From the NCBI GenBank assembly GCA_040414495.1, contig JBEDUI010000054.1, positions 28,764 to 92,763 of the forward strand: a stretch of DNA of 64,000 nt. Reading direction: 5' to 3'. The notes under the pieces were generated by a model. It worked only from the letters and a program-made list of their open reading frames with translations, did not search any database and had not been told where the DNA came from. The first letter of the stretch is position 1. The number at the start of each line of letters is the position of its first letter. Shown in pieces: positions 8,483 through 16,965 of this stretch. Source of the DNA: DATAVB01 sp040414495. GTDB lineage: Bacteria; Actinomycetota; Actinomycetes; Mycobacteriales; QHCD01. The position numbers and the translations under genes are program-made.

Positions 8483-8798
8483 GATCACATTCCTGACCTG
8501 TTTGGGTTCACCGTGGACAGAAATGGGCGCGACCAGGACAAAAGAATTACTGATACAGAAAGAATTTGGTCGGACCCAGAATGATCAGCGGGCCCGACAG
8601 ATGCAGGCGTCGACCAACAACAGGTCGACATGCAACCTGCGGGTCAAAATCAGTGTGCCCATAGTTAATGCTTACCAGAGCACGTGCTCGTACGCCACGG
8701 CAAATATCGGCAGCTGTCGGTCCGGGGTGATGACGCTGCCCGAGCGGCTGCCTTCCGCGCCTCGCGACAGGTCGCACCGTCCACTGTCGACACTGCGG
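8483..8798. other. Intergenic region with two palindromes
   Basis: No supported gene. It holds a 7-bp inverted repeat GTCGACC/GGTCGAC with a 7-nt spacer (8609-8629), flanked by weaker complementary GCAGG/CCTGC, and a perfect 12-bp palindrome GAGCACGTGCTC (8678-8689). Both lie upstream of the hydrolase gene (start 8482) and downstream of DUF167, so they may be regulator sites for the hydrolase. Confidence 0.5.
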
Positions 8799-9062
8799 TC
8801 AGCTCATGGCCTGCAGGCGCCTGATCACGTCGGTCGATTCGAAGTCGGCGATCTCCACCAGCTTCATGCGGCTGGTCGTGCCGTGGACCAGCCGCACATC
8901 GGCCGGCCTGACGCCCAGCGCCTTCGCCAGCGCGCGCAGTGCGGCCTCGGTCGCCTTGCCGCCGACCGCACGCTCGGTCACCCGAACGACCAACGCACCG
9001 TCGTACTCGCCGCCGACGGCGGTCGCCGACGCGCCCGGATTTACGCGAATCTGAAGCCTCAT
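8799..9062 (-). CDS. DUF167 (YggU-like) protein
   Basis: 87 residues from the ATG at 9060-9062, with GGGGAG about 9 nt upstream; the longer open frame upstream is not protein-like. It opens MRLQIRVNPGASATAV, the typical DUF167 start (V-x-P-x-A), and ends with the G-x-x-S-R-x-K-x-V-E-I motif (HGTTSRMKLVEIADF). This is a small conserved alpha/beta protein of unknown biochemical role found across bacteria, archaea and eukaryotes. It stands alone. Confidence 0.88.
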   Translation of the reverse strand: MRLQIRVNPGASATAVGGEYDGALVVRVTERAVGGKATEAALRALAKALGVRPADVRLVHGTTSRMKLVEIADFESTDVIRRLQAMS

Positions 9063-9377
9063 CCTGCCGCTCCCCACCAGCGCGCTCCCGGTCTGCAAGT
9101 ATCTACGACGGCACCCGAGCCACTTCAGCTGGGTATCGCTCACCCGGTCGTACGGATTCTCCTTACACAGCACGGGATCCCGCCCCGCACCGTCAGAAAA
9201 CCCCAGCCGTACAAGCGTTTCCGGACAAGACTGGGTTCGTCCGGTCGGCCGTCGGACTCGTAGGCAGCTAGCCGGCAAGGTAAAGCTTGAGTCAAATCGC
9301 CCGCTGAATTGGCGCCCATCCCCGTATCGGGTGCAAGATGACGCACTGTCCGATTCCCAACTGACAGGAGGAATGTC
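9063..9377. other. Intergenic region without a recognised gene
   Basis: I see no convincing ORF, tRNA or terminator here. It forms the upstream region of both DUF167 (minus strand) and the 19-codon ORF (plus strand). No convincing -35/-10 pair could be assigned. Confidence 0.4.
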
Positions 9378-9437
9378 ATGTCGCAGCTCTCTGCCCTCGT
9401 ATCCCTGATCACGGGGGCGTTCGGCGGCGCGTTCTAA
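9378..9437 (+). CDS. 19-residue small protein or leader peptide with a strong ribosome binding site
   Basis: ATG-initiated ORF of 19 codons plus stop (MSQLSALVSLITGAFGGAF), preceded by a perfect AGGAGG 6 nt from the start. The peptide is hydrophobic and glycine/alanine-rich, with no charged residue. It ends 17 nt before a 12-bp GC hairpin (9455-9483). The RBS quality and hairpin suggest a deliberately expressed unit: a small membrane-active peptide, or a leader peptide for the downstream gene at 9666. I do not recognise a family. Confidence 0.5.
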   Translation: MSQLSALVSLITGAFGGAF

Positions 9438-9454
9438 GCGAGCCGACATAGGTG

Positions 9455-9483
9455 CGGGCCGCCGAGACTGCCTCGGCGGCCCG
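9455..9483 (+). terminator. Strong GC hairpin after the 19-codon ORF
   Basis: A perfect 12-bp stem (CGGGCCGCCGAG / CTCGGCGGCCCG) with a 5-nt loop ACTGC. No U-tract follows, so it would be an L-shaped actinobacterial terminator or an attenuator/processing stem rather than a canonical intrinsic terminator. Confidence 0.55.
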
Positions 9484-9665
9484 CTCTCGGTCCCGTTCCT
9501 GCCCGGGACGAGCCGGACGCTCACCGGCACCAGCCACTGTGGACTGACGGTGCCCAAAGAGCGTGCAAGAATGGTCCTTGGTTACACGGATGGCGTGTGG
9601 CCCCGGACGAGATGTGCGCCGTACCCGGTCTGCCAAGACGACGCTCCACAAGGGAGTGAGTCGTC

Positions 9666-9911
9666 GTGGGACAAACGGTGCAGGTCGTCGGTTCTGTGTT
9701 GGTACTGGCCGCTTTCGCCGCCGCGCAGCGCGGTTGGCTGAACGCCAAGTCCACGATTTATCTGGTGTTGAACCTGATCGGTTCGGCGGTGCTGTCGGTC
9801 GAGGCCGTACTGGAGCGGCAGTGGGGATTCCTGCTCCTTGAGGGCGTCTGGGCGATCGTGTCGGCGGCCGGCCTGATCGCGGCACTTCGCCGCCGCGCGG
9901 TTGCGAATTGA
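9666..9911 (+). CDS. Small CBU_0592-like membrane protein
   Basis: 81 residues from GTG, preceded by GGGAGTGAG. Three hydrophobic segments are visible (about 4-20, 29-47, 53-74), with a charged RRR C-terminal tail. The pattern (VVGSVLVLAAFAAAQRGWLN, then a Y-L-x-L-N-L-x-G-S motif) matches the CBU_0592 family of small integral membrane proteins of unknown function. It follows the hairpin after the 19-codon ORF by about 180 nt; no other partner is evident. Confidence 0.7.
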   Translation: MGQTVQVVGSVLVLAAFAAAQRGWLNAKSTIYLVLNLIGSAVLSVEAVLERQWGFLLLEGVWAIVSAAGLIAALRRRAVAN

Positions 9912-9942
9912 AACGCGCGCCAAACAGACCGCGAATCTGGGG

Positions 9943-10311
9943 TTAGGCTCGGTCCTCGCCCGATGCTGTCTTGATCACGTCGGTGAGGATCTCGCGAGAG
10001 TTGGCCAGGTCGGTGATCATCTGGTCGATGCGGTCTCGTTCGGCAACCAGGTCGTCAACCAGTTGTGGCGTCGCGATCTGGGACGGGCCGCCGTCGGTAT
10101 CGCGCATGCATGGGAGCAGTTCGGCGATCTTCTTGCTGCGCAAGCCCGCGGCGAACAGTTCTTGAACGTGGATGACGCGGTCGACAGCCCGTTCGGAATA
10201 GTCACGCTGCCCGCCAGGCGTGCGGTTGGAGCTGAGCAGTCCTTGCTGCTCGTAGTAACGCAGGGAGCGTTCGCTCACCCCAGTCCGGCGGGCCAACTCA
10301 CCTATCCGCAC
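9943..10311 (-). CDS. MerR family transcriptional regulator
   Basis: 122 residues. The N-terminal winged helix (MRIGELARRTGVSERSLRYY, then E-Q-Q-G-L-L) is diagnostic of MerR proteins, followed by the long dimerisation helix (about 75-110). No cysteine/histidine metal-binding C-terminal cluster is seen, so it is not an obvious metal sensor. It is divergent from the polysaccharide-deacetylase-like gene at 10382. A 16-bp MerR-type dyad between that gene's -35 and -10 boxes makes it the likely regulator. Confidence 0.92.
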   Translation of the reverse strand: MRIGELARRTGVSERSLRYYEQQGLLSSNRTPGGQRDYSERAVDRVIHVQELFAAGLRSKKIAELLPCMRDTDGGPSQIATPQLVDDLVAERDRIDQMITDLANSREILTDVIKTASGEDRA

Positions 10312-10342
10312 GCACGCTCCTCATCGGCATTTCCAACGGGAC

Positions 10343-10371
10343 TTGAACCTGACATTAGTGTCAGATCTTAT
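10343..10371 (+). promoter_or_regulatory. MerR-type promoter/operator of the deacetylase gene
   Basis: TTGAAC (10343-10348) acts as -35. The dyad CTGACA-TTAG-TGTCAG (10349-10364) fills the spacer and TCTTAT (10366-10371) can serve as -10. MerR activators typically bind exactly such spacer dyads. The -10 box ends 10 nt before the ATG at 10382 and no Shine-Dalgarno is present, so the transcript is probably leaderless. Confidence 0.65.
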
Positions 10372-10381
10372 CGTCGCCGGC

Positions 10382-11263
10382 ATGACCACAACAACCAAGA
10401 ACGCGCTCTACGACTACTCCCCGATCATCGACCGTCCATCGATCCGCTGGCCCAATGGCGCGCGGGTGGCGTTCTACGTCGGCCTGAACATCGAGCATTT
10501 CCACATCGACAAGCCCTCAACCAGCATCAACGAGGCCACGGCGTCGCTGGTGCCGGACGCGCTCAACTACGGCTGGCGGGACTACGGTGCGCGCGTCGGA
10601 ATTTGGCGGCTGATCGAGACCCTCGACCGGCATGGCATCCGAGCCAGCGCGTTGCTCAACTCCGAGGTCGCCGAACACTATCCGCAGATCATCGAGGCCG
10701 GCCGAGCCCGGAACTGGGCGTGGCTCGCGCACGGTCAGACGAACTCGCGGCTGCACACGGATATGCCGGTCGATGAGGAGCGGGCCACACTCACCGAGAT
10801 CGTCGAGACCATCGAGAAGGCCACCGGGCAACGGCCCCGCGGCTGGATGGGTCCCGGCCTGACCGAGACGTTCCACACACCCGAACTGCTCGCCGGGCTC
10901 GGCCTGAGCTACGTACTGGACTGGACCAGCGACGACCAGCCGTTCGCGCTGAATGTGCCCGGAATGCTGAGTGTCCCGTACACCGTCGAACTCAACGACC
11001 TCGGCATCTTCACCGCCAACGGTCACACCGGCCCGGAATTCTTGCAAATGTTCACCGACCATTTCGACCAGATATACGCCGACTCCGCGACCAGCGGCCG
11101 GGTAATGGCTCTGGCCCTGCACCCATTCGTCATCGGGCAGCCATCACGCACCAAATACCTCGACCAGGCGCTCGCCTATGTCGCGGCACACTCCGGCGTT
11201 TGGCTCACCACCAGCGATGACATCGCCGAGCATTACCAGCGCGCCCTGCCGGCGACGAAATGA
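10382..11263 (+). CDS. Polysaccharide deacetylase family protein (PuuE/allantoinase-like subgroup)
   Basis: 293 residues from the ATG at 10382, chosen over an in-frame upstream TTG because that would overlap the promoter. NodB-type (beta/alpha) barrel features: ARVAFYVGLNIEHFHID near the N-terminus, a HGQTNS motif, WMGPG and a late L-A-L-H-P-F-x-I-G motif with the metal/catalytic histidine. The classic TFDDG motif of peptidoglycan deacetylases is absent, pointing to the PuuE/cyclic-amide hydrolase-like subgroup, so a C-N hydrolase acting on a small substrate is more likely than a cell-wall enzyme. It is MerR-controlled by context and convergent with zwf (3-nt gap). Confidence 0.8.
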   Translation: MTTTTKNALYDYSPIIDRPSIRWPNGARVAFYVGLNIEHFHIDKPSTSINEATASLVPDALNYGWRDYGARVGIWRLIETLDRHGIRASALLNSEVAEHYPQIIEAGRARNWAWLAHGQTNSRLHTDMPVDEERATLTEIVETIEKATGQRPRGWMGPGLTETFHTPELLAGLGLSYVLDWTSDDQPFALNVPGMLSVPYTVELNDLGIFTANGHTGPEFLQMFTDHFDQIYADSATSGRVMALALHPFVIGQPSRTKYLDQALAYVAAHSGVWLTTSDDIAEHYQRALPATK

Positions 11264-11266
11264 CGA

Positions 11267-12628
11267 CTAATCGGCCGGGCCGTCCGAACCGGCTGGATAT
11301 TCCCTGAGCGGCACCAGGTTTCGCGACCACGCGGAAAGTACCGGCGCCACGACTCTCCACGACTCTTCGGCCTCGTCGCCGCGGATAGACAGAGCCGGAT
11401 CGCCGTTCAGTACGTCAAGCAGCAGCCTTCCGTACGGAGGCAATTCGGGTGTCGCCAGTTGCGCGGTCAGCCGGAGCGGGGCGAACGTCCGCGCGCGGGC
11501 GCCGGTCCCGGTCAGGTCGAGCGTCAGGGTTTCCGGGTCGAGGCCGAAGCGCAGGATATTGGGCAGGACGTCCCCGCTGTGTCCGAACGGCATGTGTGGC
11601 ACCGATCGGAAATGTACGGTGACCTCTTTCCGATCGTCGCCGAGCGCTTTACCACTGCGTAGTCGGAACTTCGTTCCGGCCCATCGCCAATTGTCGAGTT
11701 CCAGGTCCATCTCGGCGTATGTTTCGGTGCCGCGATTCGGGTCCACTCCCTCTTCGTCGCGGTAGGCGGGGATTTCATGGTCACCGATACGGCCCGCACC
11801 ATAACGGCCCCGGCGCGTGCGATGTCGTACGTCGTTATCTGTGAGGGGACGCACGGACCGCAATACGTCGACTTTCCGGTCCCGTAGGTCGCGCTCGCCG
11901 AGGCTTATCGGCGGTTCCATCGCTACCAGGCAGAGCAATTGCAGCAGGTGATTCTGCACCATGTCCTTGAGTGCCCCGGCGCCGTCGTAATATCCAGCCC
12001 TGCCCTCGAGCGTGAGGCGCTCGTCCCAGACAATCTCTACCTCGGAAATATGGGCGCTGTTCCACAGTGGCTCGAGCACCCGGTTGGCCAGCCGGCTGCC
12101 GAGCACATTCTCGACAGTCGTCATGGCCAGAAAATGGTCGACCCGGAAAACAGCGTCCTCGGGCGCCACATCAGCCAACAGCCGATTCAGCTCGATCGCA
12201 CTGGCCAGGTCCACGCCAAACGGCTTTTCCAGCACGATCCGGCTGCCCGGCGGCAGGCCCGCCTCATGCAGCGTGTCTACGGCGCGCGAGAACAGCGCCG
12301 GCGGCAGCGCGAGGTAGACGGCGACGGGCCGGTCATCACCGGAGATGATCGACGCGACATCGGCGACCTGGGTGATATCCGCGCGCCGAAAGCTGGCCGA
12401 TGCCGCGATGGCTTTGCCCGCATCGACCGGCCACGCGTCGGCATAACGGTCGAGCTGTGCGCTGACCCAGGACTGGAACTGATCATTGGTCCGCTCACCG
12501 CGGTCAGCGCAGGTCAACTCGAACTGGTCGGTGAGCTGCCCGGCCGCTCGCAGGGCAACCAGGCCGGGCAACAAATACCGCGCGCTGAGGTCGCCGGTGC
12601 CACCGAAAATAGCTAGCCGATCGATCAT
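11267..12628 (-). CDS. zwf: Glucose-6-phosphate dehydrogenase
   Basis: 453 residues. It oxidises glucose 6-phosphate to 6-phosphogluconolactone with NAD(P)+. The Rossmann motif is FGGTGDLSARYLLPGL at residues 8-23 (GxxGDLA-type). The substrate-binding/catalytic signature RVDHFLAM with the conserved D-H pair is at about 166, preceded by RIVLEKPFGVD. It is slightly shorter than the usual 480-510. It stands alone rather than beside tal/opcA/pgl, so it may be a second or specialised copy; co-location with an IlvD/Edd dehydratase hints at sugar-acid metabolism, but the two are divergent with 476 nt between them. Confidence 0.93.
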   Translation of the reverse strand: MIDRLAIFGGTGDLSARYLLPGLVALRAAGQLTDQFELTCADRGERTNDQFQSWVSAQLDRYADAWPVDAGKAIAASASFRRADITQVADVASIISGDDRPVAVYLALPPALFSRAVDTLHEAGLPPGSRIVLEKPFGVDLASAIELNRLLADVAPEDAVFRVDHFLAMTTVENVLGSRLANRVLEPLWNSAHISEVEIVWDERLTLEGRAGYYDGAGALKDMVQNHLLQLLCLVAMEPPISLGERDLRDRKVDVLRSVRPLTDNDVRHRTRRGRYGAGRIGDHEIPAYRDEEGVDPNRGTETYAEMDLELDNWRWAGTKFRLRSGKALGDDRKEVTVHFRSVPHMPFGHSGDVLPNILRFGLDPETLTLDLTGTGARARTFAPLRLTAQLATPELPPYGRLLLDVLNGDPALSIRGDEAEESWRVVAPVLSAWSRNLVPLREYPAGSDGPAD

Positions 12629-13104
12629 GTCGCCGCTCCTTCGGCTCGAGCTAGGTTGCGGACTTAGATACGCCGAGATCTCACTACGCCAATCTGGCGC
12701 GAAATAGCAGGATTTCTAGAGCGTAATGAAACAGGATCGCAAACTCTCTTCATAACTACTTTCATCCGCCATCATCGCCTCACACCCGTATCTGACGGCT
12801 TCCGCGACCTCAGCGGAGGGCAACACGCAACGATACTGGTGTCCCGGGAGGCTGACCGCAAATCGGCCGCACGCTACTGGCATTACATTTCAGTGTCGAA
12901 ATATCACCGTACGCCGGGACAAAATTAACCGGATATCGCCCAGGCCGCGCGCAAGGCAGACAGAGTCGGTCCTGGCCGGCGCGCCGGTGCGCGCAAACCC
13001 GCTTAAAGTGAGGGCTGTCCGTCGCCAGCTGCGTAAAGCCCGCGTTGAAATTCAGATTAAGTCCACTAATGGCGAACATTGTCGGGAATCTGGAGGGAAA
13101 GCTG
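12629..13104. other. Divergent intergenic region between zwf and the IlvD/Edd gene
   Basis: No supported gene. It should hold both promoters. Visible elements are a perfect CCGGCGCGCCGG palindrome (12976-12987) and a 5-bp inverted repeat ATTTC-n6-GAAAT near 12884-12900. Base composition is locally lower in GC than the genes. I cannot assign -35/-10 boxes with confidence. Confidence 0.4.
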
Positions 13105-14844
13105 ATGGAAGAAGCCGTACCGCCGCTTCGCAGCCAGCGGCTCCGCATGGTCAACCATCAGGGAGACGCACTCCGGATGGGGATGAACTGGACCGAGGAA
13201 GATCTCGCCAAACCGCAGGTCCTGGTGGACAGCGCCTACGGTATGGGCCATCCAGGGACGTTTCACTTTCGCGAGCTGATCGAGGAAGTCAGCAACGGTG
13301 TCTATGAGGCCGGCGGGAAACCGGGAGTTTTTACGGTCAGCGACATTTGCGACGGCGTAGCCCAGGCCACCGACGGTATGAGCTATTCGCTGATCTCGCG
13401 CGACATTATGGCGGCCATGGTCGAAATCCATGCCCTGGGGCATCCTCACGACGGCATGGTCCTGATCTCCGGCAACGACAAATCGGTCCCCGCGCACCTG
13501 CTCGCCATCGCGCGTTGCAACCTGCCGGCCATCCACCTGCCCGGGGGCACGCAGCTGAACGGACCCGACTACCTCACTTCGAGCGAATTGTGGTCCATGG
13601 GGGCCGCCGTCGAGCGCGGCGAAATGCCCCGGCAGGATCTGGAGCGCGCGCAGCGGGGCGCCTGCCCGACCTGCGGGGCTTGCCAGTTCATGGGCAGTGC
13701 CAGCACCGGACAGGTACTCGCCGAGGCACTGGGACTCGCGCTGCCCGGATCCGCCCTGATCCCGGCGCCGTTGACCAAGCTCCTGCGGTACGCCCGCGCC
13801 ACCGGCAAGCAGCTGCTGTCGCTGATCGAGCGGGACATCAAGCCGAGCGACATCCTGACCCGGGAAGCGTTCGAGAATGCCATTGTCCTGCATGCCGCCA
13901 TTGGCGGGTCGACCAACGCGCTGCTCCATCTGCCGCCGATCGCCCGGGAGGCCGGGATCGAGGTGACCATCGACGACTTCGACCGTATCCACCGGCGGGT
14001 CCCGGTGCTGGCCGATCTCAAGACGATCGGCCGATATCCGGCCGAATACCTCTGGTATGCCGGCGGTGTCCCAGCCGTCATGCTCGAGCTACGAGATCTG
14101 CTGCACCTGGACTGCATCACCGTCACCGGCAAAACGCTCGGCGATAACCTCGACGAGATCGAGCAGGACCCGTTCTTCTTCGCCGAACGGCGCGGCTACC
14201 TGAACAATTACAAGACCAATAAAGAAGAAATCATCCGGCCCCGCTCGGATCCATTCGCCATGGACGGCGGGGTTGCCGTCCTGTACGGAAATCTTGCCCC
14301 CGACGGCGCCATGATCAAAACATTCTCGGTGCCCAAGGAAATGCACATTCACACCGGCCCTGCTCGCGTTTTCGAGCACGAGGATGATGCCGTACACGCA
14401 CTGATACGGCGCGAACTGACGCCCGGCGACGTCATGGTCATCCGGTACGAGGGGCCGCGCGCGAACGGCATGCCCGAGATGTATTTCGCCGCCGCTATTC
14501 TCGCCGCCGATCGGGTCCTCAACACCACGACGGCGATCGTCACCGATGGTCGCTATTCAGGCGCGATGCGCGGGCCCTGCATCGGGCATGTCGCTCCGGA
14601 GGCAATCGACGGCGGCCCCATCGCACTGGTGGCCGACCATGACCTCATCGAGATCAACGTGCCCGAACGCCGCCTGGCCATCGTCGGGATTGCCGGTGAG
14701 CAGCTCCCAGCCGATCAGGTCGAACAGGTACTGGCCGAACGCCGCCGTGCCTGGAAAGCCGAGCCGCCGCGTCATCCCAGCGGAATTCTCTCGTTGTATT
14801 CGCGGGTCGCCCGCACCGCTTCGGAAGGAGCGTCGATCACCTAG
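13105..14844 (+). CDS. IlvD/Edd family dehydratase (sugar-acid dehydratase type)
   Basis: 579 residues from the ATG at 13105, which has GGAGGG 7 nt upstream; an in-frame ATG 60 nt earlier lacks an RBS. The Fe-S enzyme family dehydrates dihydroxy acids or sugar acids. Visible motifs: DICDGVAQATDGMSYSL (family signature with a cluster cysteine), SGNDKSVPAHLLA, ACPTCGACQFMGSASTG (second cysteine group), and a C-terminal GRYSGAMRGPCIGHVAPEA stretch. The downstream gene is a D-2-hydroxyacid dehydrogenase, so an aldonate/sugar-acid pathway is more likely than branched-chain amino acid synthesis. Confidence 0.88.
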   Translation: MEEAVPPLRSQRLRMVNHQGDALRMGMNWTEEDLAKPQVLVDSAYGMGHPGTFHFRELIEEVSNGVYEAGGKPGVFTVSDICDGVAQATDGMSYSLISRDIMAAMVEIHALGHPHDGMVLISGNDKSVPAHLLAIARCNLPAIHLPGGTQLNGPDYLTSSELWSMGAAVERGEMPRQDLERAQRGACPTCGACQFMGSASTGQVLAEALGLALPGSALIPAPLTKLLRYARATGKQLLSLIERDIKPSDILTREAFENAIVLHAAIGGSTNALLHLPPIAREAGIEVTIDDFDRIHRRVPVLADLKTIGRYPAEYLWYAGGVPAVMLELRDLLHLDCITVTGKTLGDNLDEIEQDPFFFAERRGYLNNYKTNKEEIIRPRSDPFAMDGGVAVLYGNLAPDGAMIKTFSVPKEMHIHTGPARVFEHEDDAVHALIRRELTPGDVMVIRYEGPRANGMPEMYFAAAILAADRVLNTTTAIVTDGRYSGAMRGPCIGHVAPEAIDGGPIALVADHDLIEINVPERRLAIVGIAGEQLPADQVEQVLAERRRAWKAEPPRHPSGILSLYSRVARTASEGASIT

Positions 14845-14898
14845 GACGAATTACCTAGGGGAGAATGCGGCCATCCTTTCGCGTAAAGGTGATAAGAA

Positions 14899-15920
14899 AT
14901 GACCAACACGATGCAGCAAACCGTAGTCATCGCCGACTACGATTACGGCGACGTTGATATCGAACGCGCCATTATCGAAGGCGCCGGACTCCGGCTCATT
15001 ACCGCCCAGTGCAAGACCGAGGACGATGTCATCGAAACCGCCAGCGACGCGGACGCGATCATCGCCCAATACGCCACGGTCGGCGCGCGGGCTATCGACG
15101 CTCTTACCCGCTGCAAGGTCATCGCGCGGTACGGCACCGGCGTCGACATCGTCGACGTGGACGCGGCGACTCGACGCGGAATCCTGGTCACCAACGTGCC
15201 CAACGACTGGTGCCAGAACGAGGTCGCCGATCACGCCATGGCTCTGCTTCTGGCCGCGGCCAGAAAGATCGCCACTTATGACCGGGCCACCCGCGCGGGA
15301 GTCTGGCGATGGCAGTCCGGCGAGCCGATCCACCGGATGCAGGGACGGACCCTGGGGCTGCTGTCGTTCGGCGCGATCGCGCAGACGATCGCCATCAGGG
15401 CGCACGCATTCGGCGTGCACGTCATCGCACACGACCCGTACATGGCGCCGGACGACGTGACCGCCCACGGCGCCACCCCGGTGTCATTCGACGAATTGAT
15501 CGAGCAGTCGGACTACCTGGTGATCCAGGCGCCGCTGACCAAGGAGACCCACCACCGCATTGGCGAAGCGGAACTGCGGCGCATGAACCGACGCTGATTC
15601 TGATCAACACCGCTCGCGGGCCCATCGTCAGTGACGAGGCTCTGTACGTGGCGCTCAAGGAAGGCTGGATCGGCGGCGCTGGCCTGGACGACATCGAGGA
15701 GGAACCGGCCAAGCAGCGGGACTGGACGCCGCAGAATCCGCTCTTCGGTCTGGACAATGTCGTCATTACGCCACATGCGGCCTATTACTCCGAGGAAGCC
15801 ATTCACACGGTGCGCGATTTCGCGGCGCACGAGGTGGTACGGGTGCTGACCGGGCAGCCGCCGCAGTCGCCCGTGAACGCGGCCCAACTCGCGATCGTTC
15901 AGCCGCGCCACTCGACCTGA
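14899..15920 (+). pseudogene. C-terminal-binding-protein-type D-2-hydroxyacid dehydrogenase, frameshifted
   Basis: The first frame (14899-15597) gives the N-terminal catalytic and Rossmann regions (VIARYGTGVDIVDVDAATRR, LGLLSFGAIAQTIAIRAHAFG) and stops at TGA right after ELRRMNRR. The next frame continues without loss as EPTLILINTARGPIVSDEAL and ITPHAAYYSEEA (the catalytic histidine region) to 15920. A single missing base near 15588 (ATGAACCG where ATGAAnCCG is expected) explains both halves. The joined product would be about 340 residues, normal for the family. Either a true pseudogene or a sequencing error. RBS AAGGTGATAAG precedes the ATG, 54 nt after the dehydratase. Confidence 0.8.
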
Positions 15921-16050
15921 ATCGAATCTGCAATCCGCGCTCGGGAATTGTTCGATCCGTCGCGGGAAGTATCACTCCCGAATTGACCGAGCGAGCCGGC
16001 GGAGGTCCGGGGTCCTGAGACGGGTCGACGCGGCGGAACAGGCGGATCAG

Positions 16051-16860
16051 GTGACATCGCTGTCATTGTCGGGCTCCGAGGTGGCGCACAGCAGGGTTAT
16101 GGCGGTCGCGGCCCGTGCTGGTCTGTTGGCGCGCGGCGTTGTCTATCTGCTCATGGGCTGGCTCGCGATCAAGATCGCTATGGGCCAGCGCAGCCGACAG
16201 GCCAATCAAAAAGGCGCACTGGCCGATGTGGCCTCGCATTCGGGCGGTACGGTGCTGCTGATCGCGCTGGCCGGTGGATTCGCCGCGTACGCATTGTGGC
16301 AATTGAGCCAATCCATTTACGGCACCGCCACCGACGGCCGGAAAACGAGCGCCCGGCTCAGCTCACTGGTGCGTTGTGTGGGTTACGCGGGACTGTGTGC
16401 CACCGCGATCAGCGTCCTCACCGGGTCGTCCAACACCGGGCAGGATCAGCAGCAGGCCGGCCTCACCGCGCGCCTGATGCACCACACCGGAGGGCGTTGG
16501 TTGGTCGGCGTCATCGGCTGTGTCGTGGTCATTGTCGGGGCCACGATGATGGCCGACGGTCTACGTAGGACATTCGTCAAAGAGCTGCGGATCGCACGGA
16601 TGGAGGCCACGACCCGGCGAATTGTGGTGGCGGTCGGGGCCATCGGCTCCACCGCCCGCGGAGTTGTCGTCACCCTCGCGGGCGTCCTGGTCGTGGACGC
16701 CGCCGCAACCGCGGACCCGGCGAAATCCACCGGGCTCGATGGCGCGCTTCGTACGCTGTCCCACCAAACCTACGGACCGTGGTTGCTGGGCAGCGCGGCG
16801 CTCGGTTTGATCGCCTTCGGCATTTACGGCCTCGCTTCGACAAAATGGACGAAGGTGTGA
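16051..16860 (+). CDS. DUF1206 family membrane protein
   Basis: 269 residues with about six hydrophobic segments arranged as three repeats of a two-helix unit (first near 20-42 with LLARGVVYLLMGWLAIKIAM; later copies near 110-170 and 200-265). Each repeat opens with a conserved A-R-G/T-A-R-G motif, as in DUF1206 proteins of actinobacteria. The start is GTG at 16051, with no strong RBS. Function is unknown; the family is an integral membrane protein often linked to stress loci. Confidence 0.85.
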   Translation: MTSLSLSGSEVAHSRVMAVAARAGLLARGVVYLLMGWLAIKIAMGQRSRQANQKGALADVASHSGGTVLLIALAGGFAAYALWQLSQSIYGTATDGRKTSARLSSLVRCVGYAGLCATAISVLTGSSNTGQDQQQAGLTARLMHHTGGRWLVGVIGCVVVIVGATMMADGLRRTFVKELRIARMEATTRRIVVAVGAIGSTARGVVVTLAGVLVVDAAATADPAKSTGLDGALRTLSHQTYGPWLLGSAALGLIAFGIYGLASTKWTKV

Positions 16861-16965
16861 AATACCACTGCGGGTTATCTCCAGTCGCTTCGCCCAGCCC
16901 GCGCGGCCAGAGCGCGGAGACCTTGATGATCGACTACCGTTCATCCGCTGTGGGGGGAACCACAG

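Noticed and set aside
12976..12987. CCGGCGCGCCGG palindrome as a regulator site
   Set aside because: Perfect but made only of G and C in a GC-rich genome, so chance occurrence is likely; noted under the intergenic region only.
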